Part shown: positions 34,370 through 42,933 of the stretch, piece by piece | Numbering within the stretch: position 1 is the first letter of the stretch | Layout: each line of letters begins with the position of its first letter | Source: Fimbriimonadia bacterium | GTDB lineage: Bacteria > Armatimonadota > Fimbriimonadia > Fimbriimonadales > JABRVX01 | Length of the DNA: 49,000 nt | Assembly (NCBI GenBank): GCA_039961735.1 | Contig: JABRVX010000064.1 | Coordinates: 1 to 49,000 of the forward strand | Direction: 5' to 3' | Translations under genes and position numbers: made by a program | Notes under the pieces: model-generated | What the model was told of the DNA's origin: nothing | Database searches by the model: none | The model's input: the letters and a program-made list of their open reading frames with translations, nothing else

Positions 34370-35832
34370 GCTGCCGCCGGCTCCGGTGGTCGCAGTCGGT
34401 GCCACTCCGTCCGCTGCTCATAAGCGTGGGCCACTCGCAGCAGCCCCGCCTCGTCGAAGGGTCGCGAGATGAACTGAAGGCCCACGGGCAGCCCATGGGC
34501 AAAGCCACATGGCACGCTGATTGCCGCCAGGCCCGCGAGGTTCGCCGGTATCGTCAGGATGTCCGCCATCTTCATCGCCAGCAGGTCATCCTGCAGCTCC
34601 CCGATCCCGAACGCCACGATGGGGCTGGTCGGACCCATGAGGTAATCATAGGTTCGGAGCCGCTCCTCGAACTCGTGTCGCATCCGTGTTCGCACCTTCT
34701 GGGCTTTCAGGTAGTAGGCGTCGTAGTAACCCGCTGACAACGCGTACGTACCTAACAGGATACGCCGTTTCACTTCGGGTCCGAAGCCTTCCTCGCGCGT
34801 CTGCTCGACCAGGCCGACGTGGCCCGCATTCCCTTCCGCCCGGTGTCCGTATCGGATGCCGTCGTAGCGCGCCAAGTTGGAGGATGCCTCGGCAGGCGCA
34901 ATGATGTAATACGTCTCTACACCGTATTGCACGCTGGGAACGCTCGTCTCCTCGACGATGGCCCCTGCATCCCCCAGCGCGCTTACAGCGGTTCGCACAA
35001 CCTCCGCCACAGCCGGGTCCACGCCTTCTCCCAGGAACTCGCTGGGCAGGCCGATGCGCCGACCGCGAAGAGCGTCGTCAGGATCGAGCGTGACCCTGGG
35101 CACCTCGGTGTCCACACTCGTCGCGTCTCGTCTGTCATAGCCCGCAATCGCCTCGAAAAGCATCGCTGCGTCCTGCACCTCGCGCGCGAGCGGGCCGATC
35201 TGGTCCAGAGAGCTGCTGAAAGCTACCAAGCCGTAGCGACTGACCCGGCCGTACGTCGGCTTCAAACCCACGACGCCGCACATCGCTGCAGGCTGCCGAA
35301 CGGAGCCGCCCGTGTCGGAACCGAGTGCCAAAGGCACCAAGCCTGCTGCCACCGCGGCTGCGGAACCGCCGCTCGACCCGCCGGGAACACGATCGAGGTC
35401 CCAAGGGTTCCGGGTGGGTTGCCATGCCGAGCTCTCAGTGCTTGAGCCCATCGCGAACTCGTCGCAGTTCGCTTTGCCGAACAGGACAGCCCCCGCGGCT
35501 CGCAGTTTCTCCACAACGGTCGCATCATAGGGCGGTCGGTACCCGCTCAGGATCCTCGAGGCGCAAGTCGTCGGCTCGTCCTTCACGCAGATGTTGTCTT
35601 TGATCGCCACTGGGACTCCCAGGAGGGTGGGGCGCTCTCCGGCATCCAGTCGTCTCTGTGCCTCGACCGCCTGGCTTCGCACCTCGTCTGGGTCGAGAAA
35701 GGTGAAAGTGCCGAGCCTCTCGTCGAGGCACTCGGTACGCTGAAGGAAGGCTTCGGCGACTTCCAGCACGGAGACCTCACGTCTCTGTAGCATTGCGGCC
35801 AGTCGGTGGGCAGGCAGTTCCCAGAGGTTCAT
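34366..35832 (-). CDS. gatA: Glutamyl-tRNA(Gln)/aspartyl-tRNA(Asn) amidotransferase subunit A
   Basis: 488 residues, full length. It liberates ammonia from glutamine for GatB to amidate misacylated tRNA. The amidase-signature triad is present: Lys in VAIKDNI, cis-Ser in GSDTGGSVRQP and nucleophile Ser just after, within the family block GGSSGGSAAAVAAG. Overlaps gatC by 4 bases. gatB is not in the window. Confidence 0.97.
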   Translation of the reverse strand: MNLWELPAHRLAAMLQRREVSVLEVAEAFLQRTECLDERLGTFTFLDPDEVRSQAVEAQRRLDAGERPTLLGVPVAIKDNICVKDEPTTCASRILSGYRPPYDATVVEKLRAAGAVLFGKANCDEFAMGSSTESSAWQPTRNPWDLDRVPGGSSGGSAAAVAAGLVPLALGSDTGGSVRQPAAMCGVVGLKPTYGRVSRYGLVAFSSSLDQIGPLAREVQDAAMLFEAIAGYDRRDATSVDTEVPRVTLDPDDALRGRRIGLPSEFLGEGVDPAVAEVVRTAVSALGDAGAIVEETSVPSVQYGVETYYIIAPAEASSNLARYDGIRYGHRAEGNAGHVGLVEQTREEGFGPEVKRRILLGTYALSAGYYDAYYLKAQKVRTRMRHEFEERLRTYDYLMGPTSPIVAFGIGELQDDLLAMKMADILTIPANLAGLAAISVPCGFAHGLPVGLQFISRPFDEAGLLRVAHAYEQRTEWHRLRPPEPAAA

Positions 35833-36128
35833 GCTTCGTCCTGTGTCAGGATGGCTGGAACCAGGAACAGACCGTTACGGGCTTCGGCAGCACCTTTTAG
35901 GATGGCGGAAGGCTCCCCTTGCGGAGATGGTTCGTCTTCTCGCCAGACGTTTTCCAGTGGTGCAGAATGCGAGGTTGGCTCGAGGCCCTCGGTGTCTACC
36001 TGGCTGAGACGACCGAACCGATCCACCATCTCCTGCAGGTGCGGAAGCATCGCCTCCATCTCTTCTTCTGTCATCTGTAGCCTAGCCAACTTAGCAATGT
36101 GACGTACCTGTTCGATACTCAGGGCCAT
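35829..36128 (-). CDS. gatC: Amidotransferase subunit C
   Basis: 99 residues from ATG 36128. Matches GatC: IEQVRHIAKLARLQMTEEEMEAMLPHLQEMVDRFGRLSQVDTEG is its helical beginning, split by the family's usual spacing. The C-terminal part with EDEPSP is the segment that lies between GatA and GatB. Translationally coupled to gatA. The frame is open 17 codons further, but homology starts here. Confidence 0.95.
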   Translation of the reverse strand: MALSIEQVRHIAKLARLQMTEEEMEAMLPHLQEMVDRFGRLSQVDTEGLEPTSHSAPLENVWREDEPSPQGEPSAILKGAAEARNGLFLVPAILTQDEA

Positions 36129-36265
36129 CTGCGCCTCCCGACCCGGTGATTCTAGCATTCGCTCTCGCCAAACCGGCAAAGCACGATATTAGCCTCGTGC
36201 CAAGAAAGGGCATACGATCTGTGCAAGTATGTACTTGCGGCTGTTCGGGAAAGGAGCACGAGCCC

Positions 36266-37630
36266 TTGCAGAACTCGCAGCGAGCCGAAGTTCAGGTTTC
36301 TACCCGTGTGGACCCCAAGCTGGTGCTTACCAGCACCCTCTTGCAGATGACCCAGGTCGAGCTGGAGCAGGCCGTCGAGGCGGAGCTGGCCGAAAACCCT
36401 GCTCTGGAGGTTATGGAGCAAGAGCAGGAGCCCCTCGACGAGGACACCATCGCCGACCAGTTGCTGCTGCGGGCGGGGGCGCGCTACTCCTTCGCGGAGG
36501 ATACCGTCCCGACCAAGCCCTACGACCCCGACGACAGCCAGGACTGGACGGACTTCGTCGTGGCCCCGGTGTCGCTGGCGGATCACCTCCGCGCTCAGCT
36601 CCTTCCCATGCTTCCAGAGCGGCTCCACGCACTTGGCGCGAACGTCGTGGATGCGGTCAACGACCGCGGCTATTTGGACATGCAGGTGGAAGAACTGGCG
36701 CTTAGCTTCGACGCTACTATGGAAGACGTCGAGGAGGTGCTGGAGAAGCTGCAGCAGTGTGAGCCGGCTGGAGTGGGGGCCAGGGACCTTCGCGAGTGCC
36801 TGCTGATCCAGCTCAGGCAGATGCCCTCGGAGCCGGTCCGCGACCTCGCCTTGCACATGGTCGCCGACTGCTGGGAGGAATTCACCAAACAACGCTACTC
36901 CCGGATCGGTCGGCGCTATGGGGCGCGCCCCTTCGTGGTTCAGGCCGCCGCATCTATGGTCGCGCACCTCAACCCGTTTCCCGGCGAGGCGTTTCGAGCC
37001 GAGTGGGACCACTTCTCGCCGTCGCCTGCACCGAGTGTGACGCCCGACGTCGTCATCCGCCGGACCGACAACGGCTATGAGGTGGAGATACGCGGGTTCG
37101 ATCCCTCCGCCTTGACCATCAATGAGCGCTATCGCCGCCTCCACCAGCAACGGGACCGCCTGTCCAGTGACGAGCGTTCGCACGTGGTGCAGTATGTGGA
37201 CCGCGCCCAGAACTTCATCGCGAGCATTCAGCAGCGCCGTCGCACGGTGCGTCGTATCGTGGACTATCTGCTGCAGACGCAATCCGGGTTCATCGCCACC
37301 GGCTCGTATCGCTTCCTGCGCCCACTCACACGCATGCAACTTGCCCGTGAGATCGGCGTGCACGAAAGCACGGTCTCACGCGCCACGATGGGGAAGTTCG
37401 TGCAGCTCCCAAGCCAGGAAGTGGTGCCTTTCGAAGTATTCTTCAAGCCCGCGCTCCGTGTGCAGAAGGCAATCGAAGAGATTCTCAGGCACGAAAACCC
37501 AGGTTGCCCTCTCAGCGACGAACGCATCTCCAAGATGTTAAAAGAGCAGGGTATCGAGGTCGCTCGTAGAACTATCAACAAGTACCGCGAGCGGCTGAAC
37601 ATCCTGTCCAGCCGGCGCAGGCGCGCATAA
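36266..37630 (+). CDS. rpoN: RNA polymerase sigma-54 factor
   Basis: 454 residues from TTG 36266, with AAGGAG 9 bases upstream; the open frame before it does not look like RpoN. Region I (LLQMTQVELEQAVEAELAENPALEV) binds activators. The core-binding domain (about 95-290) and a helix-turn-helix (LAREIGVHESTVSRA) follow. The RpoN box reads ARRTINKYRERLNI, close to the canonical ARRTVAKYRE. No enhancer-binding protein and no clear -24/-12 promoter are in the window, so its targets (pili are a common one) are unknown. Confidence 0.95.
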   Translation: MQNSQRAEVQVSTRVDPKLVLTSTLLQMTQVELEQAVEAELAENPALEVMEQEQEPLDEDTIADQLLLRAGARYSFAEDTVPTKPYDPDDSQDWTDFVVAPVSLADHLRAQLLPMLPERLHALGANVVDAVNDRGYLDMQVEELALSFDATMEDVEEVLEKLQQCEPAGVGARDLRECLLIQLRQMPSEPVRDLALHMVADCWEEFTKQRYSRIGRRYGARPFVVQAAASMVAHLNPFPGEAFRAEWDHFSPSPAPSVTPDVVIRRTDNGYEVEIRGFDPSALTINERYRRLHQQRDRLSSDERSHVVQYVDRAQNFIASIQQRRRTVRRIVDYLLQTQSGFIATGSYRFLRPLTRMQLAREIGVHESTVSRATMGKFVQLPSQEVVPFEVFFKPALRVQKAIEEILRHENPGCPLSDERISKMLKEQGIEVARRTINKYRERLNILSSRRRRA

Positions 37631-37649
37631 CATCATTCCGGGAGACAGC

Positions 37650-39038
37650 ATGAGGATCAAGTTCGGCACCGAGGGGTGGCGCGGTGTCATTGCAGACGAT
37701 TTCACCATTGCGAATGTCGAGATAGTGGCGGCGGCGACCGCCCGGTACCTTCTGGAGGCGAATCCCCCTGGCAAGCGGCTAGTCGTAGTGGGCCACGATT
37801 GCCGCATGATGTCCGAGCAGTTTGCCGAAGCGTGCGCCCGGACGCTCAACTCCTTCGGCTTCGACGTGGTGCTGAACGACAAACCGACAGCGACTCCGGC
37901 GCTGTCCGCCGGAGTGCTGGCGCACCAGGCACAGGGTGCATGCGTCTTCACCGCGAGCCACAACCCCGGCATCTTCCACGGTCTGAAGTTCAAGCCTTAC
38001 TACGGCGGCGCGGCGATCACCGAGATCACCGACGCTATCGAGAAGAAGCTCTATCAAGGCGATCCCCACGGGGCGGCAAGCGGGACCACCGAGGTTGTTG
38101 ACTTCGTGCCCGCATACTTCGACCGGCTCGGGCGACAGGTGGACGTGGATCGGATCCAGGCCTCGGGATTACGTCTCGCCTTCGACGCAATGTACGGGGC
38201 GGGTGCGGGCAACTTCGCGCGCCTTCTGCCGAAGATGGACATCGTCGCGATACGCGAAGAGCGTAATCCAATCTTCCCTGGCATTCACCCCGAGCCCATC
38301 TTCGAGATGCTGGGGCCGCTTGTCGAGACCGCGAAGGGCAGGGACCTGGGCATCGCGTTCGATGGGGACGCCGATAGGTTGGCCGCGATTGACGAGCGGG
38401 GTTCCTTCGTGGACAGCCATCGCATCTTCGCCATTGCCTTTAAACATCTTCGCGAGCGGCGGGGGCTGGATGGGGACGTGGTGAAGACGCTTACCACCAC
38501 CAGGATGATTGACAAGTTGGCCGCCCGCTATGGCGTCCGTTGTTACGTAACGCCCGTCGGCTTTAAGCACATCGTCGAGAAGATGCTGGAGGGCGGAGTG
38601 CTCATGGGAGGCGAAGAGTCGGGTGGCATGGGCGTTACGCAGAACCTACCAGAGCGTGATGCGATGCTGATGGCTCTGCTGCTGATGGAGGCCATCGTGA
38701 TGAGCGGCAAGTCGCTGAGCCAGCTAGTGGACGAGGTGTTTGCGGAAGTCGGGCCGCACTGGTATCACCGGATTGACGCGCAGTTCCAGCGCTCGGAGAT
38801 GGCAGCGCTCAAAGATGTCGTGAACGGGCTGAGTCTCGCCGAAGTGGGTGGTTTCGGAGTGCTCGAGACCAATCGGATGGATGGCATTCTGTTCGAACTC
38901 GAAGGTGGGCGCTTCCTGATGCTGCGTGCGTCGGGAACCGAGCCGGTGGTGCGCATCTACGCAGAGGCCGAAGAGCCGGCGGTGGCCGCCCGCCTTGCCG
39001 CCGAGGGGGAGAACCTGCTGCGCAAGGCGCTGGCATAA
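37650..39038 (+). CDS. Phosphohexomutase (phosphoglucomutase/phosphomannomutase family)
   Basis: 462 residues, four-domain alpha-D-phosphohexomutase. FGTEGWRGV at the start, catalytic Ser in TASHNP, Mg-binding FDGDADRLA, sugar-binding GGEESGG and phosphate-binding RASGTEPVVRIY are all present. It moves phosphate between C1 and C6 of glucose, mannose or glucosamine; which sugar is uncertain. It could serve as GlmM for wall synthesis, or supply the surface glycan genes. Preceded by GGGAGA, 19 bases after rpoN. Confidence 0.93.
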   Translation: MRIKFGTEGWRGVIADDFTIANVEIVAAATARYLLEANPPGKRLVVVGHDCRMMSEQFAEACARTLNSFGFDVVLNDKPTATPALSAGVLAHQAQGACVFTASHNPGIFHGLKFKPYYGGAAITEITDAIEKKLYQGDPHGAASGTTEVVDFVPAYFDRLGRQVDVDRIQASGLRLAFDAMYGAGAGNFARLLPKMDIVAIREERNPIFPGIHPEPIFEMLGPLVETAKGRDLGIAFDGDADRLAAIDERGSFVDSHRIFAIAFKHLRERRGLDGDVVKTLTTTRMIDKLAARYGVRCYVTPVGFKHIVEKMLEGGVLMGGEESGGMGVTQNLPERDAMLMALLLMEAIVMSGKSLSQLVDEVFAEVGPHWYHRIDAQFQRSEMAALKDVVNGLSLAEVGGFGVLETNRMDGILFELEGGRFLMLRASGTEPVVRIYAEAEEPAVAARLAAEGENLLRKALA

Positions 39039-39039
39039 T

Positions 39040-40026
39040 ATGGAACTGGTCCGGATCACGGCGCGACAGGCCCGTGAGCCGGCGGTGGAGTGGACGGTCC
39101 ACGCGTCGATGCTCTCCGCCCGTGACCCTCGCCTCGTTGTGCTCCCAGAGCTGACCGAGTACTTCGAATCGCAGATCTTGCGGTCCGTGGACGAGGGAGG
39201 GCTCGCCCTTGCACTTCGCGACGCCGCGGGCTGGCGTGCCATCGCCCAGGGCATCACTTGGAACCTTCGAAAAGACGACCCTGCTCAGGAGATCGTGTTT
39301 CGGTCGAGCCTCGTGTGGAACGTCGCGTGGCTTCGGCCGACCGACAGTTGTGATGCTCCTGAGTTATTCGAGGCGATGGACGAAGCTGCGAAGGAACGAA
39401 AGGTCGAGGCCACCTATGTGTGTTTCCATGTCTGTGATGCGGAGACCGCAGCGTTGGTTGCCCGTCACGGCTTCGAGCCCGCCTATGCGCACTGTGTACG
39501 CACTCAGCCTCTCGGCGAACTCCCAGCGCCGCCGCCGGGAGTCGAGATCCGGGTGGCGCAGCCGGGAGACGGGAGCCGCATAGTGGACTGCCATTTGGAG
39601 GAGCTACGTTACCACGCAGAGTGCGCGCCGTCTCAGCGCACGGACTACCCCAACGCGCGTGAGCGCCAGCTCAAGGGCTGTGAGGAGGTGATCCGCGACG
39701 CGAACGGCGTCTCGCTTTATGCCGAGGAAGCTGGCGAAGTGATCGCAGTTGCCGATGGACGAGTAGGGTATGCGATGCTTAGGCCGTCTCTGCTGCTACC
39801 GGAGGCTCGTATTGGTTTCCTGAGGTCCGTGGGCACCACCGAGAAGCACAGAGGCAGGGGCGTGGGTGGGGCGCTATGTCTCGCCCTGGCTGCAGAGCTA
39901 GCCAAAAGGGGTGCGCAGCGGTGGGAACTGGTGTACTGTCCGTGGAACCCCCTTTCTAGCCGGTTCTGGCCTCGCATGGGATGGGTGCCGGCATCCTTCG
40001 GGTTCGTGAAGAAGACAAGAAGATAG
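39040..40026 (+). CDS. GNAT-family acetyltransferase
   Basis: 328 residues from ATG 39040, one base after the mutase stop. Two halves: an N-terminal GNAT-like region (about 1-150) without a clear acetyl-CoA loop, and a C-terminal GNAT domain (about 165-325) with FLRSVGTTEKHRGRGVGGALCLAL (R/QxxGxG/A motif) and a PLSSRFWPRMGW ending typical of motif B. Substrate unknown. Likely in the rpoN-mutase transcript. Confidence 0.85.
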   Translation: MELVRITARQAREPAVEWTVHASMLSARDPRLVVLPELTEYFESQILRSVDEGGLALALRDAAGWRAIAQGITWNLRKDDPAQEIVFRSSLVWNVAWLRPTDSCDAPELFEAMDEAAKERKVEATYVCFHVCDAETAALVARHGFEPAYAHCVRTQPLGELPAPPPGVEIRVAQPGDGSRIVDCHLEELRYHAECAPSQRTDYPNARERQLKGCEEVIRDANGVSLYAEEAGEVIAVADGRVGYAMLRPSLLLPEARIGFLRSVGTTEKHRGRGVGGALCLALAAELAKRGAQRWELVYCPWNPLSSRFWPRMGWVPASFGFVKKTRR

Positions 40027-40028
40027 GA

Positions 40029-40046
40029 CCGCGCGGCTGGGCGCGG
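40029..40046. terminator. Weak, possibly bidirectional hairpin between convergent genes
   Basis: CCGCGC (40029-40034) and GCGCGG (40041-40046) with a 6-base loop, between the convergent GNAT and sigma-factor genes. On the minus strand it is followed by TCCTATCTTCTT, so it could end the pilC-sigma transcript. Weak T content. Confidence 0.35.
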
Positions 40047-40069
40047 CCCTGCCATCCAGGTTTCGTCTG

Positions 40070-41356
40070 TTAAGCAGCCTGATGCAATGCGGTGTCGTGC
40101 CTGTCTGCCGAGCGCAAGGCGGCGGCGAGGAGTTCTCGAAGGGTCGAGCCATCGTCTGGGAAGTCCGCACAGCCCACGTAGAATCCGACCTGGCCCTTCG
40201 CGGAGAAGAGGCGGTTAATCCACTCGGCCAGCTTCTCCTCGAGGAGGTCACCAATATCCACGCGCAGTCGGTCCACGTGAGGCAGAACCACCCCGAACGC
40301 GAACTCATCTGCGCGACAGAGCACGTCGAGCTTACGGATGTTGGCTCGGATGACGGACCCAGCTTGGGTGAGGAACTCCCCAACCGTCATATCCCCATAG
40401 AAACTGCGTAGTTGCTCTAGACCGTGGAAGCGCACGATAATCACCGACATCTTGGACCCGTCGAGCGACGCACGCTGGATCTCCTCGGATAACCGCGAAC
40501 GGAAGTAATCGGGTCCGTAGAGACCGGTCTGGTCATCCATCACGTCGCTCTCACAGTCGGGCGCATAACGTATACGCAGTTGACGATCCTTGATGTCCTC
40601 GGTGACCAGTATCTTCCGCAGTTTCTGGACGGAGTGCCTTAGGATGTGTGATACGTAGTTGCAAGAGATGTCGAGCGTGGCGGCGATTTCCGTTTGGTTG
40701 AGACCGTCATAGAAAAAGAGATGGATCACCTTCTGCTCCACCTCTTTGAGGTGAATCACGGCGGTTTCGAGGATCATCTTGTCCTCGATGGGAAGCTGGA
40801 ACGTAGCCTCTTCCTGAGACTCCATCTTGTCCAGGTCGTAAGGTTTGTCGCCGTCGTCTTCCTCGGTCGCACCGTCAATCGAGAGCACCTTGAACACGTC
40901 CCGCGTCATCAGCACCTCGGTGATCGCCTCTTCGGTCATGCGCATGTTCGCAGCGATCTCTGCGGCCGTGGGCTGACGTCCCAACTCCTGCGCGAGAGAC
41001 TGGGTGATACGGTTGATCCGCTGGTTCAGTTCCTGCAGCCATGCCGGCTCCTTGATGATCTTCCCCTTGTCACGCAAGTGGTGTTTGATCTCCCCTGCGA
41101 CTAAGTGTGTTGCGTAGGTGGAGAACTTGACCCCCTTGCTAGGGTCGAACAGCTCCAGTGCGTTGAGTAGGCCGATGAAACCGACCTGCGCCAGGTCCTC
41201 GATCGGTTCCGATGACCCCGCGAAGCGGCGCGCGATGCGTTCTACCATCCCGGCGTAGTGCAGGGTCACGGCGTCCCTCAGGTCGGGCTCCTTAGTCCGT
41301 GAATACAGCGCTACCATTTCTTCAGGCTCCAGCCTGATTCGAGCGCAATCTCCCAA
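40070..41356 (-). CDS. Sigma-70 family factor fused to a degenerate GGDEF domain
   Basis: 428 residues from TTG 41356, with AGGAGG 9 bases upstream. Sigma regions 2-4 occupy about 20-255: EDLAQVGFIGLLNALELFDPSKG, FSTYATHLVAGEIKHHLRDKG (2.4/3), then DGLNQTEIAATLDIS helix-turn-helix (4.2). The arrangement is that of SigB/SigF/SigG (group 3). Residues 274-428 are a GGDEF fold: DDQTGLYGPDYF start, VGFYVGCADFPDDGSTLRELLAAAL end. The active site is ruined: the metal/substrate stretch usually DxDxFKxIND reads RFHGLEQLRS, and the signature is RADEF with a two-residue gap. RKLD (341-344) matches the RxxD inhibitory c-di-GMP site. It may sense c-di-GMP rather than make it. pilC is 89 bases upstream on the same strand. 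Confidence 0.9.
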   Translation of the reverse strand: MGDCARIRLEPEEMVALYSRTKEPDLRDAVTLHYAGMVERIARRFAGSSEPIEDLAQVGFIGLLNALELFDPSKGVKFSTYATHLVAGEIKHHLRDKGKIIKEPAWLQELNQRINRITQSLAQELGRQPTAAEIAANMRMTEEAITEVLMTRDVFKVLSIDGATEEDDGDKPYDLDKMESQEEATFQLPIEDKMILETAVIHLKEVEQKVIHLFFYDGLNQTEIAATLDISCNYVSHILRHSVQKLRKILVTEDIKDRQLRIRYAPDCESDVMDDQTGLYGPDYFRSRLSEEIQRASLDGSKMSVIIVRFHGLEQLRSFYGDMTVGEFLTQAGSVIRANIRKLDVLCRADEFAFGVVLPHVDRLRVDIGDLLEEKLAEWINRLFSAKGQVGFYVGCADFPDDGSTLRELLAAALRSADRHDTALHQAA

Positions 41357-41376
41357 CGTGATGTTCCTCCTTGGTC

Positions 41377-41392
41377 CCCCGGTTCCCCGGGG
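41377..41392 (-). promoter_or_regulatory. Leader hairpin just before the sigma-GGDEF start
   Basis: CCCCGG (41377-41382) and CCGGGG (41387-41392) with loop TTCC on the plus strand (GGAA in the minus-strand RNA, a stable tetraloop). It ends 5 bases before the AGGAGG Shine-Dalgarno (41366-41371). It could affect translation or protect a processed end; no T-run, so not a terminator. Confidence 0.4.
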
Positions 41393-41445
41393 TCTGTTGG
41401 GCCTCGGCGCGCACATCCTATGCACGCCTGAGCTGTGACAGGTCG

Positions 41446-42657
41446 CTATTGAACCGAGTTGACCAGCTTGAAGATAGGTGTCATCACCGAGATAGCGATG
41501 AAGCCGACAATGCCACCCATGAACACGATGAGTAACGGCTCGATCATCGAGGTGAGACCTTTGACGGCTTGCGATACCTCGGTATCATAGAAGTCCGATA
41601 CTTTGATCAACATCTCGTTGAGACGCCCGCTTTCTTCACCGACGTCTATCATCTGAGTAACCATGGCAGGGAAAAGCCCGCTAGCAGCGAGTGGTGCACT
41701 CAGTTGCTTGCCCTCACGGATGCTTCCTCGTGCCACTTCGATCGCACCTGCGAGAACCGCGTTGCCAGTGGTCTCGCCGACGATCTCCAGTGAGCGCATC
41801 ATCGGGACGCCACTGGCGATGAGCGTGCCGAACGTCCTTGCGAATCTCGCGAGGGACATCTTGAGGCTCAGTTCGCCTACGATGGGCATGCGGAGCTTAA
41901 GGTAGTCGAACTGGTAGCGCCCTCTCTGCGTTCGCCCATAGAACTTCATCGCCACGAACATGCCAATCCCTGCGCCTATGATCACCCACCAGAACGCCTT
42001 CATGAAATCACCCATGGCGAACAACGCAGCGGTGACAGCTGGCAACTCTACGTCCATACCGGCGAAGATGTCCTTGAACTTAGGCAGCACGAAGCTGAAC
42101 AGCGCGAACAACATCACGCCGGATGCTATCAGTACCATCACCGGATACATCATGGCGGACTTGATCTTGGTGCGGATCTCCATCTCCGACTCGAGGAACT
42201 GTGCAAGCCTGTCCAAGATGGTGTCTAGGATGCCTCCCACCTCGGCAGCGCGGATCATGTTGACGTACAGGCGGTTGAACACCATTGGGTGCTTCGCCAT
42301 CGCCTCGTTCAGTGACTGACCGCCCTTCACGTCTGCGCGTACCTGGTTGAGGGAATCGCGTAGAGCCGGATCCTTCATCTGCCCTGCTAGGATATCGAGG
42401 CAGCGGAGAATGGGGATGCCTGCGTCAATCATGGTGGCGAACTGACGCGAAAAGATCACGAGCGACGTTAGTTTGGGCTTCTTTGGCTTTAGGAGGGCGC
42501 TGCGGGCGCCCGCTCCACCTCTTACCAGCTTGACGCTGGTCACATGCATCTGCTGCTCGTGCAGACGGCTTAGGACTAGCTCCTCCGAGTCGGCTTCGAT
42601 TACGCCTCGGACGTTGCGTCCTGCGGGGTCCACCGCGCTATAGGCAAAGCGTGGCAT
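41446..42657 (-). CDS. pilC: Type IV pilus/type II secretion inner-membrane protein PilC (GspF)
   Basis: 403 residues with two T2SSF domains (about 68-190 and 272-393) and three membrane helices, one near 168-190, one near 215-240 and one at the end. FSRQFATMIDAGIPILRCL and FARTFGTLIASGVPMMRSL are the repeated family motif, each followed by the GE(T/E)SG-type block (AAEVGGILD; VGEESGRLNEML). It is the platform protein for pilus assembly ATPases. PilB, PilT and pilins are not in the window. GGGAGG lies before the ATG. Confidence 0.95.
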   Translation of the reverse strand: MPRFAYSAVDPAGRNVRGVIEADSEELVLSRLHEQQMHVTSVKLVRGGAGARSALLKPKKPKLTSLVIFSRQFATMIDAGIPILRCLDILAGQMKDPALRDSLNQVRADVKGGQSLNEAMAKHPMVFNRLYVNMIRAAEVGGILDTILDRLAQFLESEMEIRTKIKSAMMYPVMVLIASGVMLFALFSFVLPKFKDIFAGMDVELPAVTAALFAMGDFMKAFWWVIIGAGIGMFVAMKFYGRTQRGRYQFDYLKLRMPIVGELSLKMSLARFARTFGTLIASGVPMMRSLEIVGETTGNAVLAGAIEVARGSIREGKQLSAPLAASGLFPAMVTQMIDVGEESGRLNEMLIKVSDFYDTEVSQAVKGLTSMIEPLLIVFMGGIVGFIAISVMTPIFKLVNSVQ

Positions 42658-42933
42658 ACCTACGACCTCCCTGTTCGATCATGGTCCGGACATCCTGTCC
42701 CTACCTTCGCCCAGGATTTTCGGACAGGTAGGCTGCCGGAGTGACCAAAACCTGCACTGGGTTTTCGGGTTGATGTGGAACCCGGCATTCCTGCTCGTAT
42801 ACGGCGCCCGAGGCAGGGGGAGCCGCGGCAGGCAGGTCAGTGTTCCACGAACGCGCATAGGGTCCAAGGACGGGGGTTCCACGCTCGACCGCTCCGCCTC
42901 GCCGGTAGAATCCGCGGAAAGGGAGGAGTGAGG

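Noticed and set aside
36152-37363. 403-residue open frame antisense to rpoN
   Set aside because: Mirror of a GC-rich gene; His/Val/Leu-rich translation with no family content, while the plus-strand frame is unmistakably RpoN.
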